Below, piece after piece: positions 7,625-15,492 of a stretch of 17,213 nt of DNA (positions within the stretch are counted from its first letter, which is position 1; each line of letters starts with the position of its first letter). Location: contig CAZTCB010000026.1 in the NCBI GenBank assembly GCA_964612455.1, positions 1 to 17,213 of the forward strand, given 5' to 3'. The translations under genes were made by a program, and so were the position numbers. The stretch is from SFEB01 sp964612455. GTDB lineage: Bacteria > Bacillota > Clostridia > Christensenellales > CAG-314. Under the pieces are notes generated by a model that searched no databases, was not told the DNA's origin, and was given only the letters and a program-made list of their open reading frames with translations.

Positions 7625-9105
7625 ACTCCGTACTCCTTATAAGTAAACTGCGGACGACTCAGCCAAAGCGTTTCGGTATCAGCCATAAACGCAACGCCAA
7701 AATCCTCTCCGACCAAATTGATTGCTACCCGTTGCCCGTTTTCTTGCCCTGTGATATCAAAAAAATGTTCCACTCCGTCCACCGTCACCACCATCGTCAG
7801 GTTTTCTTTTGTCGTCAGCGTAACGTCGACCAGTCGTTTTTTTCCTACGGTGACGTTGAGGTCGGTCGTGGGACAAACCCAAACCTTGAGCGAATTTTTA
7901 TCGAAAAACTTTCCGCCCTTGGTTAACTTTCCTATGTATGAGGAGTATCGTTGGTTTTCTCCGCAGCACATCAACAGCTCGTTTATCCCGTCCCCGTTTA
8001 TCCCGACAATCGCAACCACGTCTATACCTCGCATGAGCCTTACTCCGCCGCTAAACAAATCGATTTCCACGACGGCGTTGTTTACGCACCCGTTACGCTC
8101 GCAATTGGTTTTAAACCCGTCGTTAAACCTGATATTGCACGCGAGATAATACTTGCCGTTAAAGTACGCCGACGTGGCAAAATCGTTAACGCATCCCTCA
8201 AACAGCCCGTCGAGGTTTGACAGTATTTTTTTCGCATTGCTCCCGTCAAACTGAAACAGCCCGTCCTCGGTCAAAAAAATTATCGTCTCGCCGCACACCC
8301 GTATAGTGTCTTTTATTATCTTTCCCGTAGTCAAAAACAGATGATTGAGGCTAAATTCCTCTTGTGCGCCGTAAGCCGTAAGCCGACTTATCCCGTATTC
8401 TCTAAACACGTAAAGATAATTTAAAAAACTCACGATGCCGATTAACGCTCCGCGTTCGTCAGTCATAGAAATATACCCCGCCTCGTCGGGACCGACTTCC
8501 CAATTAGTGGGATCGAGGTCGTCCGAAAACCACAACGTATTTTTATCGTCGAGCGTAGTGACGAAAAGCCTGTCGTAATGCAGACATGCGCAGTCGATAT
8601 CGGGCGCGTTTTCTATCTCCGTCAGGTTTTCGCCGTCGTACACCTTCATGCCGTCCGCAATAGAACAAAAAATCAAAACGTCCTTGCCATTTAATCGATA
8701 GTTTACAGCCGTCGGTTCTTGTAAAAACGCGTCGTCGGTTATTTTATTTACCTTTCCGCCCTTAACTCCCACGCCGTACAAATGATTGTCGGCAGTGAGA
8801 AAAACCACTCTGTCGTCGTTTTTGTTGTCGTCAAAATCGAAACGACGAAAATACCAAAGTTTTTTTATTTTTTTACCTTCGGCGACGACAGGTGTATCCA
8901 CCCCGTCAATCGGCAAACAAAACACCCGTACCCCGTTGTTCTCCCTCAGCACTCCGCTTTCTCCGTTGACGTTGTAACTGACTCGCGCGGTGGACGTCCC
9001 CAAAAAATCATCGCCCGACACGCTGTCTATCCCTCCCGCAAAGTTAGATACGGTGACTTTTCTCGTGTTGCCCTGTTTCGTCAAAAGGCTCTTTCTGAAA
9101 AACAC
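7621..9105 (-). CDS. P22 gp10-like beta-propeller hub / packaged-DNA stabilisation protein
   Basis: A 494-residue beta-rich protein. The strongest signal is the segment around residues 191-245: TLWFSDDLDPTNW, then a GYISMTDERG turn, then LYVFREYGISRL. This pattern is typical of the P22 tail hub gp10 and related phage propeller proteins. P22 gp10 has about 470 residues, so the length fits. In P22 it sits under the portal-gp4 ring, closes the capsid and holds the packaged DNA. A C-terminal region from about 400 looks like a separate beta domain. I chose GTG at 9105 rather than GTG at 9114: GGAGG occupies 9114-9118, overlapping the upstream GTG but lying eight bases before the downstream one. 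This start overlaps the previous stop as TAGTG, a re-initiation junction. The family assignment is by pattern, with no alignment run. Confidence 0.72.
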   Translation of the reverse strand: MFFRKSLLTKQGNTRKVTVSNFAGGIDSVSGDDFLGTSTARVSYNVNGESGVLRENNGVRVFCLPIDGVDTPVVAEGKKIKKLWYFRRFDFDDNKNDDRVVFLTADNHLYGVGVKGGKVNKITDDAFLQEPTAVNYRLNGKDVLIFCSIADGMKVYDGENLTEIENAPDIDCACLHYDRLFVTTLDDKNTLWFSDDLDPTNWEVGPDEAGYISMTDERGALIGIVSFLNYLYVFREYGISRLTAYGAQEEFSLNHLFLTTGKIIKDTIRVCGETIIFLTEDGLFQFDGSNAKKILSNLDGLFEGCVNDFATSAYFNGKYYLACNIRFNDGFKTNCERNGCVNNAVVEIDLFSGGVRLMRGIDVVAIVGINGDGINELLMCCGENQRYSSYIGKLTKGGKFFDKNSLKVWVCPTTDLNVTVGKKRLVDVTLTTKENLTMVVTVDGVEHFFDITGQENGQRVAINLVGEDFGVAFMADTETLWLSRPQFTYKEYGV

Positions 9106-9677
9106 TATTCCCACCTCCGCTGCGGGATACGTAAACTCCTGTTGGGGTACAAGTTAGTCTGTATCAAATCCTTATAACGCTTATCCCATATCGAGGCTTC
9201 GTCGTACATGGCTGTCAAAAACATATATTCCGCAATCGCTCCGTACGCCACGAGCCTTTCGTCCACCTTGCTGTTGCCTACTTCTAAAGCGTCGCAATAG
9301 CCTTTTTTAATCGGACGGTAAGAATACTCCACCGTCATACAACCGCGGGTATTTGCCACCACCCCGTCCGCCGACGTGACGAAATCCACCGAGTCGCCGT
9401 CGCCGTCCGTGACTTTTCGCACCTCATGCACGGTACGCTCAAACTCGTCGAAACCCGCCGAGCTTTTTTCAAAAAACATAGTCGCCGTCAGCGGAAAATA
9501 ATCGCACGCCAACTCCGTTTCGCAATAACCGACGCATCGGCACATCAGCCTGAATCGCTTGTCGGCATCCGCCGCCTGCTTGTATGTCCTTTCGTCCGCA
9601 CTTTCGTCAAACAACCTTTCGTCAAAATCGTACTGCAACAAATCCGAACACAACTTTACCACTTCTTTTGTCGTCAT
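9105..9677 (-). CDS. Putative head-tail connector (gp4/gp6-like adaptor)
   Basis: A 190-residue protein. The N-terminal half is helical (EVVKLCSDLLQY near residues 5-16 and a Cys-containing helix at about 40-60), the middle is beta-rich (about 85-135) and a C-terminal helix at 140-175 ends in the motif IPQRRWE. Helix-beta-helix proteins of this size directly downstream of the coat gene are usually the ring adaptors between portal and tail, equivalent to P22 gp4 (166 residues) or HK97 gp6 types. The ATG overlaps the upstream stop as ATGA (9674-9677) with GGGGGT as ribosome binding site, and the stop overlaps the next start by one base. P22 gp4 also has muralytic activity; no catalytic residues can be identified here. 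The assignment rests on position and secondary structure. Confidence 0.6.
   Translation of the reverse strand: MTTKEVVKLCSDLLQYDFDERLFDESADERTYKQAADADKRFRLMCRCVGYCETELACDYFPLTATMFFEKSSAGFDEFERTVHEVRKVTDGDGDSVDFVTSADGVVANTRGCMTVEYSYRPIKKGYCDALEVGNSKVDERLVAYGAIAEYMFLTAMYDEASIWDKRYKDLIQTNLYPNRSLRIPQRRWE
9114..9118 (-). promoter_or_regulatory. Ribosome binding site that decides the propeller start
   Basis: On the minus strand GGAGG (9114-9118) overlaps a GTG at 9114-9112 and stands eight bases before a second GTG at 9105-9103. Only the second is properly spaced, so translation should begin there. Confidence 0.7.
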
Positions 9678-10021
9678 TTTTTTACCCCCAAAACCGTTTT
9701 TTCTATTTTTTCAAGCATCTCGTCACTCTCCCGTTTTGCCGTTTCCGCCTGTATACGCGCGTTTTCGGCGTCAATTTCCGCCATCAACGCCTCTATGTTT
9801 TGCACCCGCGTCTTTAAGCAATAATCGACGGTACGGCTGTCGAGTTTGTCGTATGGGACGACAAAACAAAAAGTATCGACGTTTTTAAAATTGTGCACCT
9901 CGTATCTGTTTCGTTTAGTATTAAAAACAACAAAATACCCGTCGTCTACACTCTTTAATCTGTCGCAGATATCGAAAGGGTCCCCGAAAATTCTTTTTAA
10001 CCAATGTTTTGTTTTTTTCAA
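9674..10021 (-). CDS. Small phage virion protein of unknown function
   Basis: A 115-residue protein that begins with TTG. GGAGGAG at 10027-10033 is five bases upstream, and no ATG or GTG fits better. The N-terminal half (to about residue 60) is a short beta domain with a VDDGYFVVFNTKRNRYEVHN strand pair. Residues 60-115 are one charged helix with LDSRTVDYCLKTR followed by repeated Glu/Ala/Lys. Proteins of this layout (small beta domain plus 'DxRxxxxL' helix) often sit just after the coat gene in Clostridia phages and remain unnamed. It may decorate the capsid or help assemble the connector (inference). It is the first gene after the coat-gene gap and its stop overlaps the connector start. Confidence 0.7.
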   Translation of the reverse strand: MKKTKHWLKRIFGDPFDICDRLKSVDDGYFVVFNTKRNRYEVHNFKNVDTFCFVVPYDKLDSRTVDYCLKTRVQNIEALMAEIDAENARIQAETAKRESDEMLEKIEKTVLGVKK

Positions 10022-10026
10022 AGTTT

Positions 10027-10033
10027 CTCCTCC
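10027..10033 (-). promoter_or_regulatory. Ribosome binding site supporting a TTG start
   Basis: GGAGGAG on the minus strand, five bases before TTG at 10021-10019. The strong site compensates for the rare start codon and sets the N-terminus of the 115-residue protein. Confidence 0.7.
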
Positions 10034-10050
10034 GTTTTAGGCTTTTTTAA

Positions 10051-10088
10051 AGGGCAAAACAAGTGTTTTATTCGCACCCGTCTGCCCT
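10051..10088 (-). other. Structured gap after the major capsid gene (partial terminator or processing stem)
   Basis: On the minus strand AGGGCA (10088-10083) pairs with TGCCCT (10056-10051), and an inner stem AAAAC/GTTTT lies at 10056-10069. The following tract (TTAAAAAAG) is a poor U-run, so full termination is unlikely. This 87-base gap is the longest inside the virion operon and lies directly downstream of the coat gene, where a partial stop or RNase-resistant stem would raise coat mRNA over the tail genes. Confidence 0.4.
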
Positions 10089-10108
10089 AAAAGATAATTA
10101 CATATTAA

Positions 10109-11290
10109 TTAAGCCTCGGTGATACCCGTTATTACTCCTTGTCCCGACGGCTTTTCGCACAACAAATCGGCGTATTTGACGAGAGTGGCAGTATAGACGG
10201 GCTTGCCTGCCGTCTGCTTCAATACCCTGCCGTCGTCCCCCTCGAGCCAACGCCAATCGCACAACTGGTGCAGGACGAATTCGTCGGTATTAAGAACGTA
10301 CATGTTGCCGCTCGGACAAAAACGGTCGGTCACCACGGGAATGCCGCCAAAACTTATTGCCTTAAACCCGCCCTCGAGATTAATCGTGTCGATGTTCGTA
10401 CGGTTTGACGTGAGATAATTTTGATAAGCACGTCTGACGCCGCTGTTACAGACGATAAAGTTAGCGGTGCTGCCCGCAACGTCCTCGAGGTCGTCTACTA
10501 CTTTTTGAATAACGGAATCGTCGATTGCTCCGTCGCTTGCCGCAACAGACTTGGGTTTCAACCAAAGATTTTCGCCGCGCTTGATACCGTATAGCGTCGC
10601 ACTGTCGCCGAAAATCGCACCCAATCCCGTTATTTCTTTGCCGTAACTGCCCTGCACGGTAACGATATCGTTTTCGTCGACGACGCTTGTCAACGCGCCC
10701 CCGTCTACCGTGATTTTTTTATTGCTCCTGTCAATCGACAGTATTCTGCGCCCGGTAGCGCCGCTTATCGTCGCATACTCCGACGCGGACGGCGTGAGAA
10801 AATCGACCACCATGCCTTCGATGACGTTGGTTACTTCGTCCAATGTTATTTCGTTACCGCTTGCGGATTTTACCGTCGCAAGTTTACCGCTGCCGTCGCC
10901 AAAAAGCATTCGACCGAAATTAAACTTGCTCGCTTTGATTAACCCCTCCATCTCCGCGTTCAACAGGTTGACGAAAGCGCCGCTGTTGTTAGCCGACGCC
11001 CGTACGGCTTTATCGGATATCTCTATCGTGCCGTAAAGGTTTTTTAACGTCAGACAAAACTGCTTATAGTTGTTACCCGCGGCAACAGGCAGATTACCGT
11101 CCTCGGTTCCCGCACCGATACCGCCGTTTGCGCCGTACGGCACCAACTTGCGCACTTCCTTACCCCAGACGTCCGCCGTGCTTTGTCTTATTTTCGCCAA
11201 CAAGGGGTTTACTTTAGTATTGAGTTGCTCGCTCACAACCCCCAAATAAAGTGTTTTTAACGCGTTTTCCGCGCTTGAAATTGTTACCAT
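10109..11290 (-). CDS. Major capsid protein (HK97 fold)
   Basis: A 393-residue coat protein. The N-terminal region has the coat-type opening YLGVVSEQLNTKVNPLL (about 15-31) and then the coat-family stretch LYGTIEISDKAVRAS (about 84-98), with a helix ending in LLNAEMEGLIKA, the likely spine helix of the HK97 fold. A beta-rich insertion follows (about 140-210), and late P-/A-domain strands include GGIPVVTDRF near residue 312 and FVLHQLCDW near residue 330. AAGGAG precedes ATG by 11 bases. The start lies 22 bases after the scaffold stop. It polymerises on the scaffold into the procapsid. No HK97-type protease is encoded beside it and there is no obvious N-terminal delta domain, consistent with a separate scaffold. 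The capsid call is firm; the exact coat subfamily would need a profile search. Confidence 0.87.
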   Translation of the reverse strand: MVTISSAENALKTLYLGVVSEQLNTKVNPLLAKIRQSTADVWGKEVRKLVPYGANGGIGAGTEDGNLPVAAGNNYKQFCLTLKNLYGTIEISDKAVRASANNSGAFVNLLNAEMEGLIKASKFNFGRMLFGDGSGKLATVKSASGNEITLDEVTNVIEGMVVDFLTPSASEYATISGATGRRILSIDRSNKKITVDGGALTSVVDENDIVTVQGSYGKEITGLGAIFGDSATLYGIKRGENLWLKPKSVAASDGAIDDSVIQKVVDDLEDVAGSTANFIVCNSGVRRAYQNYLTSNRTNIDTINLEGGFKAISFGGIPVVTDRFCPSGNMYVLNTDEFVLHQLCDWRWLEGDDGRVLKQTAGKPVYTATLVKYADLLCEKPSGQGVITGITEA

Positions 11291-11312
11291 CTGTGTTTTT
11301 TCTCCTTATTTG

Positions 11313-11831
11313 TCATTTTTTAAAAAGCCTCTCCGCCATCTTTCCCGCCTCTTCTATAGAAACGGGCTTGACGCAAGGAGCAAGCCCTATCGCTCCCGTC
11401 GCGCCAATCAGTTTGGGCGACGAGGGCATGGTTATTTGCCTGAGATATCTTTCGAGCACCATGTCCAACAACTCCGAGTTACTCAAAATATACTTCTCGA
11501 CAAAATCTGCGGTTAAAGAAAAAGACTCGTCCGTTCCGCACGGTACGCGTTGTTCTTCGGGATTGTCCGCGTCGTCGTACTTTTCGTCAACGCGTGTTTC
11601 ACCCGGCGAAAACCCCGACGCTTCGTTGACAAAACTTGCGTCGGCAGGCAAAACCGCCTTGGCAACGGAGGGTTCGTCGATGACGTCGTCTCTCGACTCA
11701 TTGTCCTCCTCTTTCGTCATACGACTCAGTTTTTGGCACTTTTTCGTAAATTCCTTTTGCAAGGAGTCGTACGCGTTTTTTAACGCCTCGACCGTCTTAA
11801 ACTTTCCTAAAATTGTTGAATCGTTACTCAT
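11313..11831 (-). CDS. Capsid scaffolding protein
   Basis: A 172-residue, charged, mostly helical protein between portal and coat genes, the usual scaffold position. The N-terminus carries LGKFKTVEALKNAYDSLQKE then FTKKCQKLSR, a 'F-K-t-V-e-a-L-x-x-A-Y' motif common in scaffold-position proteins of Clostridia phages. The centre (about 50-100) is acidic and disordered-looking. The C-terminus (about 145-172) is a helix ending in basic LFKK, as expected for a coat-binding tail. I chose ATG 11831: it overlaps the portal stop (ATGAGTAA) and has AAGGAG (11841-11846) nine bases upstream. An in-frame ATG at 11867 would add 12 very basic residues inside the portal gene and lacks comparable support. Confidence 0.75.
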   Translation of the reverse strand: MSNDSTILGKFKTVEALKNAYDSLQKEFTKKCQKLSRMTKEEDNESRDDVIDEPSVAKAVLPADASFVNEASGFSPGETRVDEKYDDADNPEEQRVPCGTDESFSLTADFVEKYILSNSELLDMVLERYLRQITMPSSPKLIGATGAIGLAPCVKPVSIEEAGKMAERLFKK

Positions 11832-13695
11832 TGCCCGCGTCTCCTTCTTCTTCCGCCTGCGCGACAACGCCCATCGCTCGATGCAGTTTTATATGCGCCA
11901 AAAGTTTTTGCTCGTACTCTTTACCCTGTTTTTTCGCCAGACCGGACACGACGTGCTTTACATGCTCTTCTATATGTATTGCATGGTCGTCTATATCCAT
12001 CGGCTCCGTGTCGTCGGTAAAAAACAAGTTTTCCTTTTGCGCTTTCCTTTGATGAAGAGTAGCAACGTCTTGTGAGCTCTCCCAGTTGCCGAAACCCATC
12101 ATCTCGAGTATCTTGAGCTTGCCCGCTTGAGATATTTTACCGTCTTTGTCCGTGAGCAATCCCGCCGACAACAAGTCCATTACGAGCGCTCTACGCGCGG
12201 ACGGTGTATCGTTTATTTCATTTTCCGTTTCAAATACCACGTCGTCTGACGTCAAATCGCTGTTTTTAAAATAAAAAACCTCGACTCCGCCGTCTTCGCC
12301 GACTACTCTTTCTATCCTTTTTGTGACGGCAAACTGCCTGTAAAGTCTCAGTATCTGCCTCGCGACGTCCCTTACCGCACAACGTATCTGATCCGCCGAG
12401 ATATTCATACGAGTATCGTCCTGCTCAACCAACAGTTGCAACGCCACGCCGCTCGTGACGTGCTGTGCGGTACTGCTGTTTCGCATCAATTCCGAAACGC
12501 CCGACACTTCCAAAAACTCCGTCAGCAATCGTTCCTCTTCGTACAAAAACTCGCTCGGCAGATTTCCCGCGTCCAACAACCTCGGCAAATTTGCGCCTTG
12601 CCTATAAGTCAGTACCCGCCCCGGAGTCAGTCCGCCGTCCGTCAATTCGTCGGGATCGACGCTCCCTTCCTCCACGGCAAGCACCCCCATAGAAATTCTG
12701 TTTAAAAACTCCTGCTTTCTGTTTTTGACGGCGTTGTACGCGCGTTGAATGGGGATAAGCCTCTCTACTACGCTCGTCCCCCAAAAAGATCCCGCCGCAA
12801 GAGAAGATACCTGCCTGACAAAAGGCAAATCACGCTCGCCGCTTTCTCCGTTAAAATACGGCAACTCCCCGACGTAAAGTATTGCGTCTCCCGCAACGAT
12901 AATGAGTTGCCCGTCGGGATACTTTGCGCAAGGTCTCGTATAACGCTCTATCACCATGACGGCGTCTTTTTTCACCTGTTCGGTGACGTTAACGGAAAAA
13001 CCGTTTACGCCAAACCCTCCCGTCACGGCAACGCTGCCGGGCGCAAAAACCTTGACGTCCTCGCCTTTTACGTCCGCGCCCCAGATACTCTTTATTTCTT
13101 CGACCGTGTAGACTTTTGCATGTATGAGGCTGTTTACCTCGTCCAAAGTCTGACACGTATTGCTGTCGGGATAAATTTCAAAAGGCGGACAAACGTCAAG
13201 CCTGACGTCTCCCGTCCTCAACTCACTGTTTTGCGACGGCAAAATAGCACCTGCGGCTTTATCCCAACTTATTTTATAAAACGACGTGCCGCAAATTTCA
13301 CTCCACATCGTCGCTTTGTCCATCAGTGCGGTAAGGCGGAGTTTTTCACTGCAACTCTCGAGTATCTTTGACGACACCTTGGCGCTCATGATATCTCCGT
13401 CGTCCGAACCCACAGGTCTGACAAGCATCTTCGGTTTGACTCTACTCAGCTTAGCGAGTCTCGTCTCATATATGGGGGCGATGTGATTGTAAACGTCCCT
13501 ACACTGCCAACCGTACTCCTTGTCTTCTTTTTCTATTCCTCGTTTGCTTATTCTGCAATATTGATTGCCCGCAACGAAATTCATATTGAGTTGCCACGCC
13601 AGCTCGAAAGGCAACCTATCCTCCTGCCTTCGCTTAAAATCGTCTTTCACTTCCGCCACGATTTCGTCGTACAACTTCGCTTTCGATTGATTCAT
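11824..13695 (-). CDS. Portal protein (P22-like family)
   Basis: A 623-residue portal, the 12-fold ring through which DNA enters and leaves the head. The N-terminal stretch WQLNMNFVAGNQYC (34-47) followed by WQCRDVYNHIAPIYETRL is typical of P22-type portals. Further features are a central region with IIVAGDAILYVGELPY and LPFVRQ...GSFWGTSVVERLIPIQRAYN (about 265-325), and a long helical C-terminal part. At 623 residues it is nearer the P22 portal (725) than the shorter lambda- or HK97-type portals (about 400-530), but it lacks the extended C-terminal barrel. The ATG overlaps the upstream stop by four bases (ATGA, 13692-13695) after AAGGAG. It should interact with TerL, the scaffold and the connector encoded downstream. 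Confidence 0.88.
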   Translation of the reverse strand: MNQSKAKLYDEIVAEVKDDFKRRQEDRLPFELAWQLNMNFVAGNQYCRISKRGIEKEDKEYGWQCRDVYNHIAPIYETRLAKLSRVKPKMLVRPVGSDDGDIMSAKVSSKILESCSEKLRLTALMDKATMWSEICGTSFYKISWDKAAGAILPSQNSELRTGDVRLDVCPPFEIYPDSNTCQTLDEVNSLIHAKVYTVEEIKSIWGADVKGEDVKVFAPGSVAVTGGFGVNGFSVNVTEQVKKDAVMVIERYTRPCAKYPDGQLIIVAGDAILYVGELPYFNGESGERDLPFVRQVSSLAAGSFWGTSVVERLIPIQRAYNAVKNRKQEFLNRISMGVLAVEEGSVDPDELTDGGLTPGRVLTYRQGANLPRLLDAGNLPSEFLYEEERLLTEFLEVSGVSELMRNSSTAQHVTSGVALQLLVEQDDTRMNISADQIRCAVRDVARQILRLYRQFAVTKRIERVVGEDGGVEVFYFKNSDLTSDDVVFETENEINDTPSARRALVMDLLSAGLLTDKDGKISQAGKLKILEMMGFGNWESSQDVATLHQRKAQKENLFFTDDTEPMDIDDHAIHIEEHVKHVVSGLAKKQGKEYEQKLLAHIKLHRAMGVVAQAEEEGDAGNE

Positions 13696-14012
13696 ACGTC
13701 TCCTTCGTCGTTGTCGACGCCGCCGTCGTCGGCACTGCCGTCGTTCAACAACTTTAACAATCTTGATTTTTCCTCTTCCAACTGCTCGTCCGTCAGCTCC
13801 GACACGTCGGTGTCCGTGTTTCCGCGCATTGCCAGGAGGGTTTTTGCGGCGGATATATCCGGCGCGACATGTTTGGTAGTAACCTTTCTTTTTACCAATC
13901 TGGGCTTACTCTCACCCTCCTCGAGCACAAACTCGTCTATGTTTTCTTTCACTTTGTACCCCAAAGCCTTTTTATAGAGCATTTTAGAAATGGAGTCCAC
14001 TACGTCCTTCAT
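13692..14012 (-). CDS. Small terminase-like protein lacking an obvious DNA-binding domain
   Basis: A 106-residue protein between TerL and portal. Residues about 12-62 (KKALGYKVKENIDEF, an acidic turn, KRKVTTKHVAPDISAAKTLL) resemble the segment 'ALGY...E...TTKHVPPDxxAxxFLL' that follows the helix-turn-helix in many small terminase subunits. The usual N-terminal helix-turn-helix is missing: the protein starts only about 12 residues before that segment. The C-terminus is a Leu/Glu helix and an acidic tail. GAGGAGG precedes ATG by four bases inside the 3' end of TerL (29-base overlap), and the stop overlaps the portal start. It may be a reduced TerS, or a portal/terminase accessory protein that shares this segment. 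The resemblance is from pattern memory and needs a profile search. Confidence 0.6.
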   Translation of the reverse strand: MKDVVDSISKMLYKKALGYKVKENIDEFVLEEGESKPRLVKRKVTTKHVAPDISAAKTLLAMRGNTDTDVSELTDEQLEEEKSRLLKLLNDGSADDGGVDNDEGDV

Positions 14013-15423
14013 TTAGCCTCCTCAACAACCTTTCCTTATCCAATTCTATCGCCGTTTTCGTCTGTATCGGCGGTTTAGGGGGAATGGGTTTAGAGGAGAT
14101 ATAATATCGCAGCTCGTCCATGGCATGGTCGTCGACTTTTTTAGGACTGTCGTTTGCTCCCCACCAGTACCCCTTTATCTCGCGTATCATATTGACGCAG
14201 TTTTCAAAGATAAAGAGTCTCGGCTTGCCGTCCGCCGACTTTAAATATCCCTTGACTCTGTTTATACCGCTAAAAACGTCTTTGTTTACCCTCGTATTGA
14301 CGGCGATGCCGTTGTCAAAAAAAAGCTCCGCCACGCTCTTGCTGCTTGCAAGCGTTCTCTGGTTTGCCGCCGAGTCAATCAAAGCTTCGTACCTCCCCCT
14401 GTTGTCGCAATGCCAGTTGAGCCGCTTTGATATCTCTCTGATTCTTTCCGCGTGAAAATTGACGTCTTTCTTGCTCTCGTAGTGTTCCGCCACGACGTAA
14501 ACGTTTCCGTCCCCGTCCACCGCGTACCAATGACAGCTCAACGGGTTGTTCAAGCCCGGATCGATGCTGAGTTTGTCCTGCCACTCCTGCGGCACGTCAA
14601 ACGGTTTTATCACATGCACGCTCGGATCAAACTCGGGATAAACCAAACCCTGTCCCACGCCAAACTTGCCGTAACGACGACTGTTTAAACTTTCTTCCGA
14701 CAGCGACTCGGTCATGTACTCGACCTCTTTGGCAGGCAAAAAGGGATTGTCGCCCCACTCCATAAAGACGCACCACACCTCCTTGTCGTTCCTGACGTTT
14801 AAAAAAATCTCGTCATATACCCAACTGAGCCCTTTCAGCGGTGTCATCGTTCCGAATATTCTGCCTGCCCTGTCCAATATCCTCATACGGCACTCGTCGT
14901 AGACGTCGCGCGGCGGCTCTTCGTCAAACCATACGTAATCGAGACTCGTCCCGGCAAATTTCTCCCGCCCTGCCTCGCAACTTTTAAACCCTATCCTGCT
15001 CAACCCTCCGAAAACGTTTTTTACCAGTATATAGTCTATTACTCCGTACTCCGCGCTTCCTTGACTGCCGCTCGACATCACTACTTTCTCTATCCAGCTT
15101 TTTTCGAGATATCGCATAATCTTCTTTTGCGCCACGTCCCGTTGTACCTGCGTCGAAAGCGAAACTACCCACCCTTCCGTATCGGCTTTGTTTTCAAGGT
15201 ACGGATGTATCCCTCGCGCAATCCATACACATTCCACCGCTCCGCACTCCGTCTTTCCGCTTCTATTTCCGCCAAACACCCATTTGTTCTTTTTAGAACA
15301 CTTATGAAACTCTATCTGTTTTTTGTGGACGATATCGCCCGTATTATAAGACGCAAGCGGAGAATTTTTCCTGCGGTTTTGCTCCTCCTCGAGCTTTTTG
15401 ATTTTTTCGATGATTTCTCTCAT
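13984..15423 (-). CDS. terL: Terminase large subunit (TerL), DNA-packaging ATPase and nuclease
   Basis: A 479-residue TerL with every motif in order. A short N-terminal coiled coil (3-18) is followed by Walker A GGNRSGKT (51-58), Walker B VWFDEE (164-169) with the catalytic Glu, and coupling motif GTMTPLKG (191-198). The RNase H-like nuclease then has SIDPGLNNP (Asp288), ALIDSAANQ (Asp350) and DDHAMDELRY (431-440). All expected acidic residues are present, so both activities look intact. The length is typical (450-500). It pumps DNA through the portal encoded two genes on. The ATG has only a modest AAGGG ribosome site. The 69-base gap to the divergent SH3 gene must hold the operon promoter if there is one; no good sigma-A boxes are seen, consistent with an activator-dependent late promoter. 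Confidence 0.94.
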   Translation of the reverse strand: MREIIEKIKKLEEEQNRRKNSPLASYNTGDIVHKKQIEFHKCSKKNKWVFGGNRSGKTECGAVECVWIARGIHPYLENKADTEGWVVSLSTQVQRDVAQKKIMRYLEKSWIEKVVMSSGSQGSAEYGVIDYILVKNVFGGLSRIGFKSCEAGREKFAGTSLDYVWFDEEPPRDVYDECRMRILDRAGRIFGTMTPLKGLSWVYDEIFLNVRNDKEVWCVFMEWGDNPFLPAKEVEYMTESLSEESLNSRRYGKFGVGQGLVYPEFDPSVHVIKPFDVPQEWQDKLSIDPGLNNPLSCHWYAVDGDGNVYVVAEHYESKKDVNFHAERIREISKRLNWHCDNRGRYEALIDSAANQRTLASSKSVAELFFDNGIAVNTRVNKDVFSGINRVKGYLKSADGKPRLFIFENCVNMIREIKGYWWGANDSPKKVDDHAMDELRYYISSKPIPPKPPIQTKTAIELDKERLLRRLNEGRSGLHF

Positions 15424-15492
15424 TTTCTGCCCTTTTTTACCGTATTTTTCCCATTGTCGAGCGTTATATTGAGCAAAAAGGAAAATACCGAC

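Noticed and set aside
7076..7646. Plus-strand open frames opposite the tail genes (for example 188 and 107 residues)
   Set aside because: They lie antisense to coupled, ribosome-site-equipped virion genes and show no family features.
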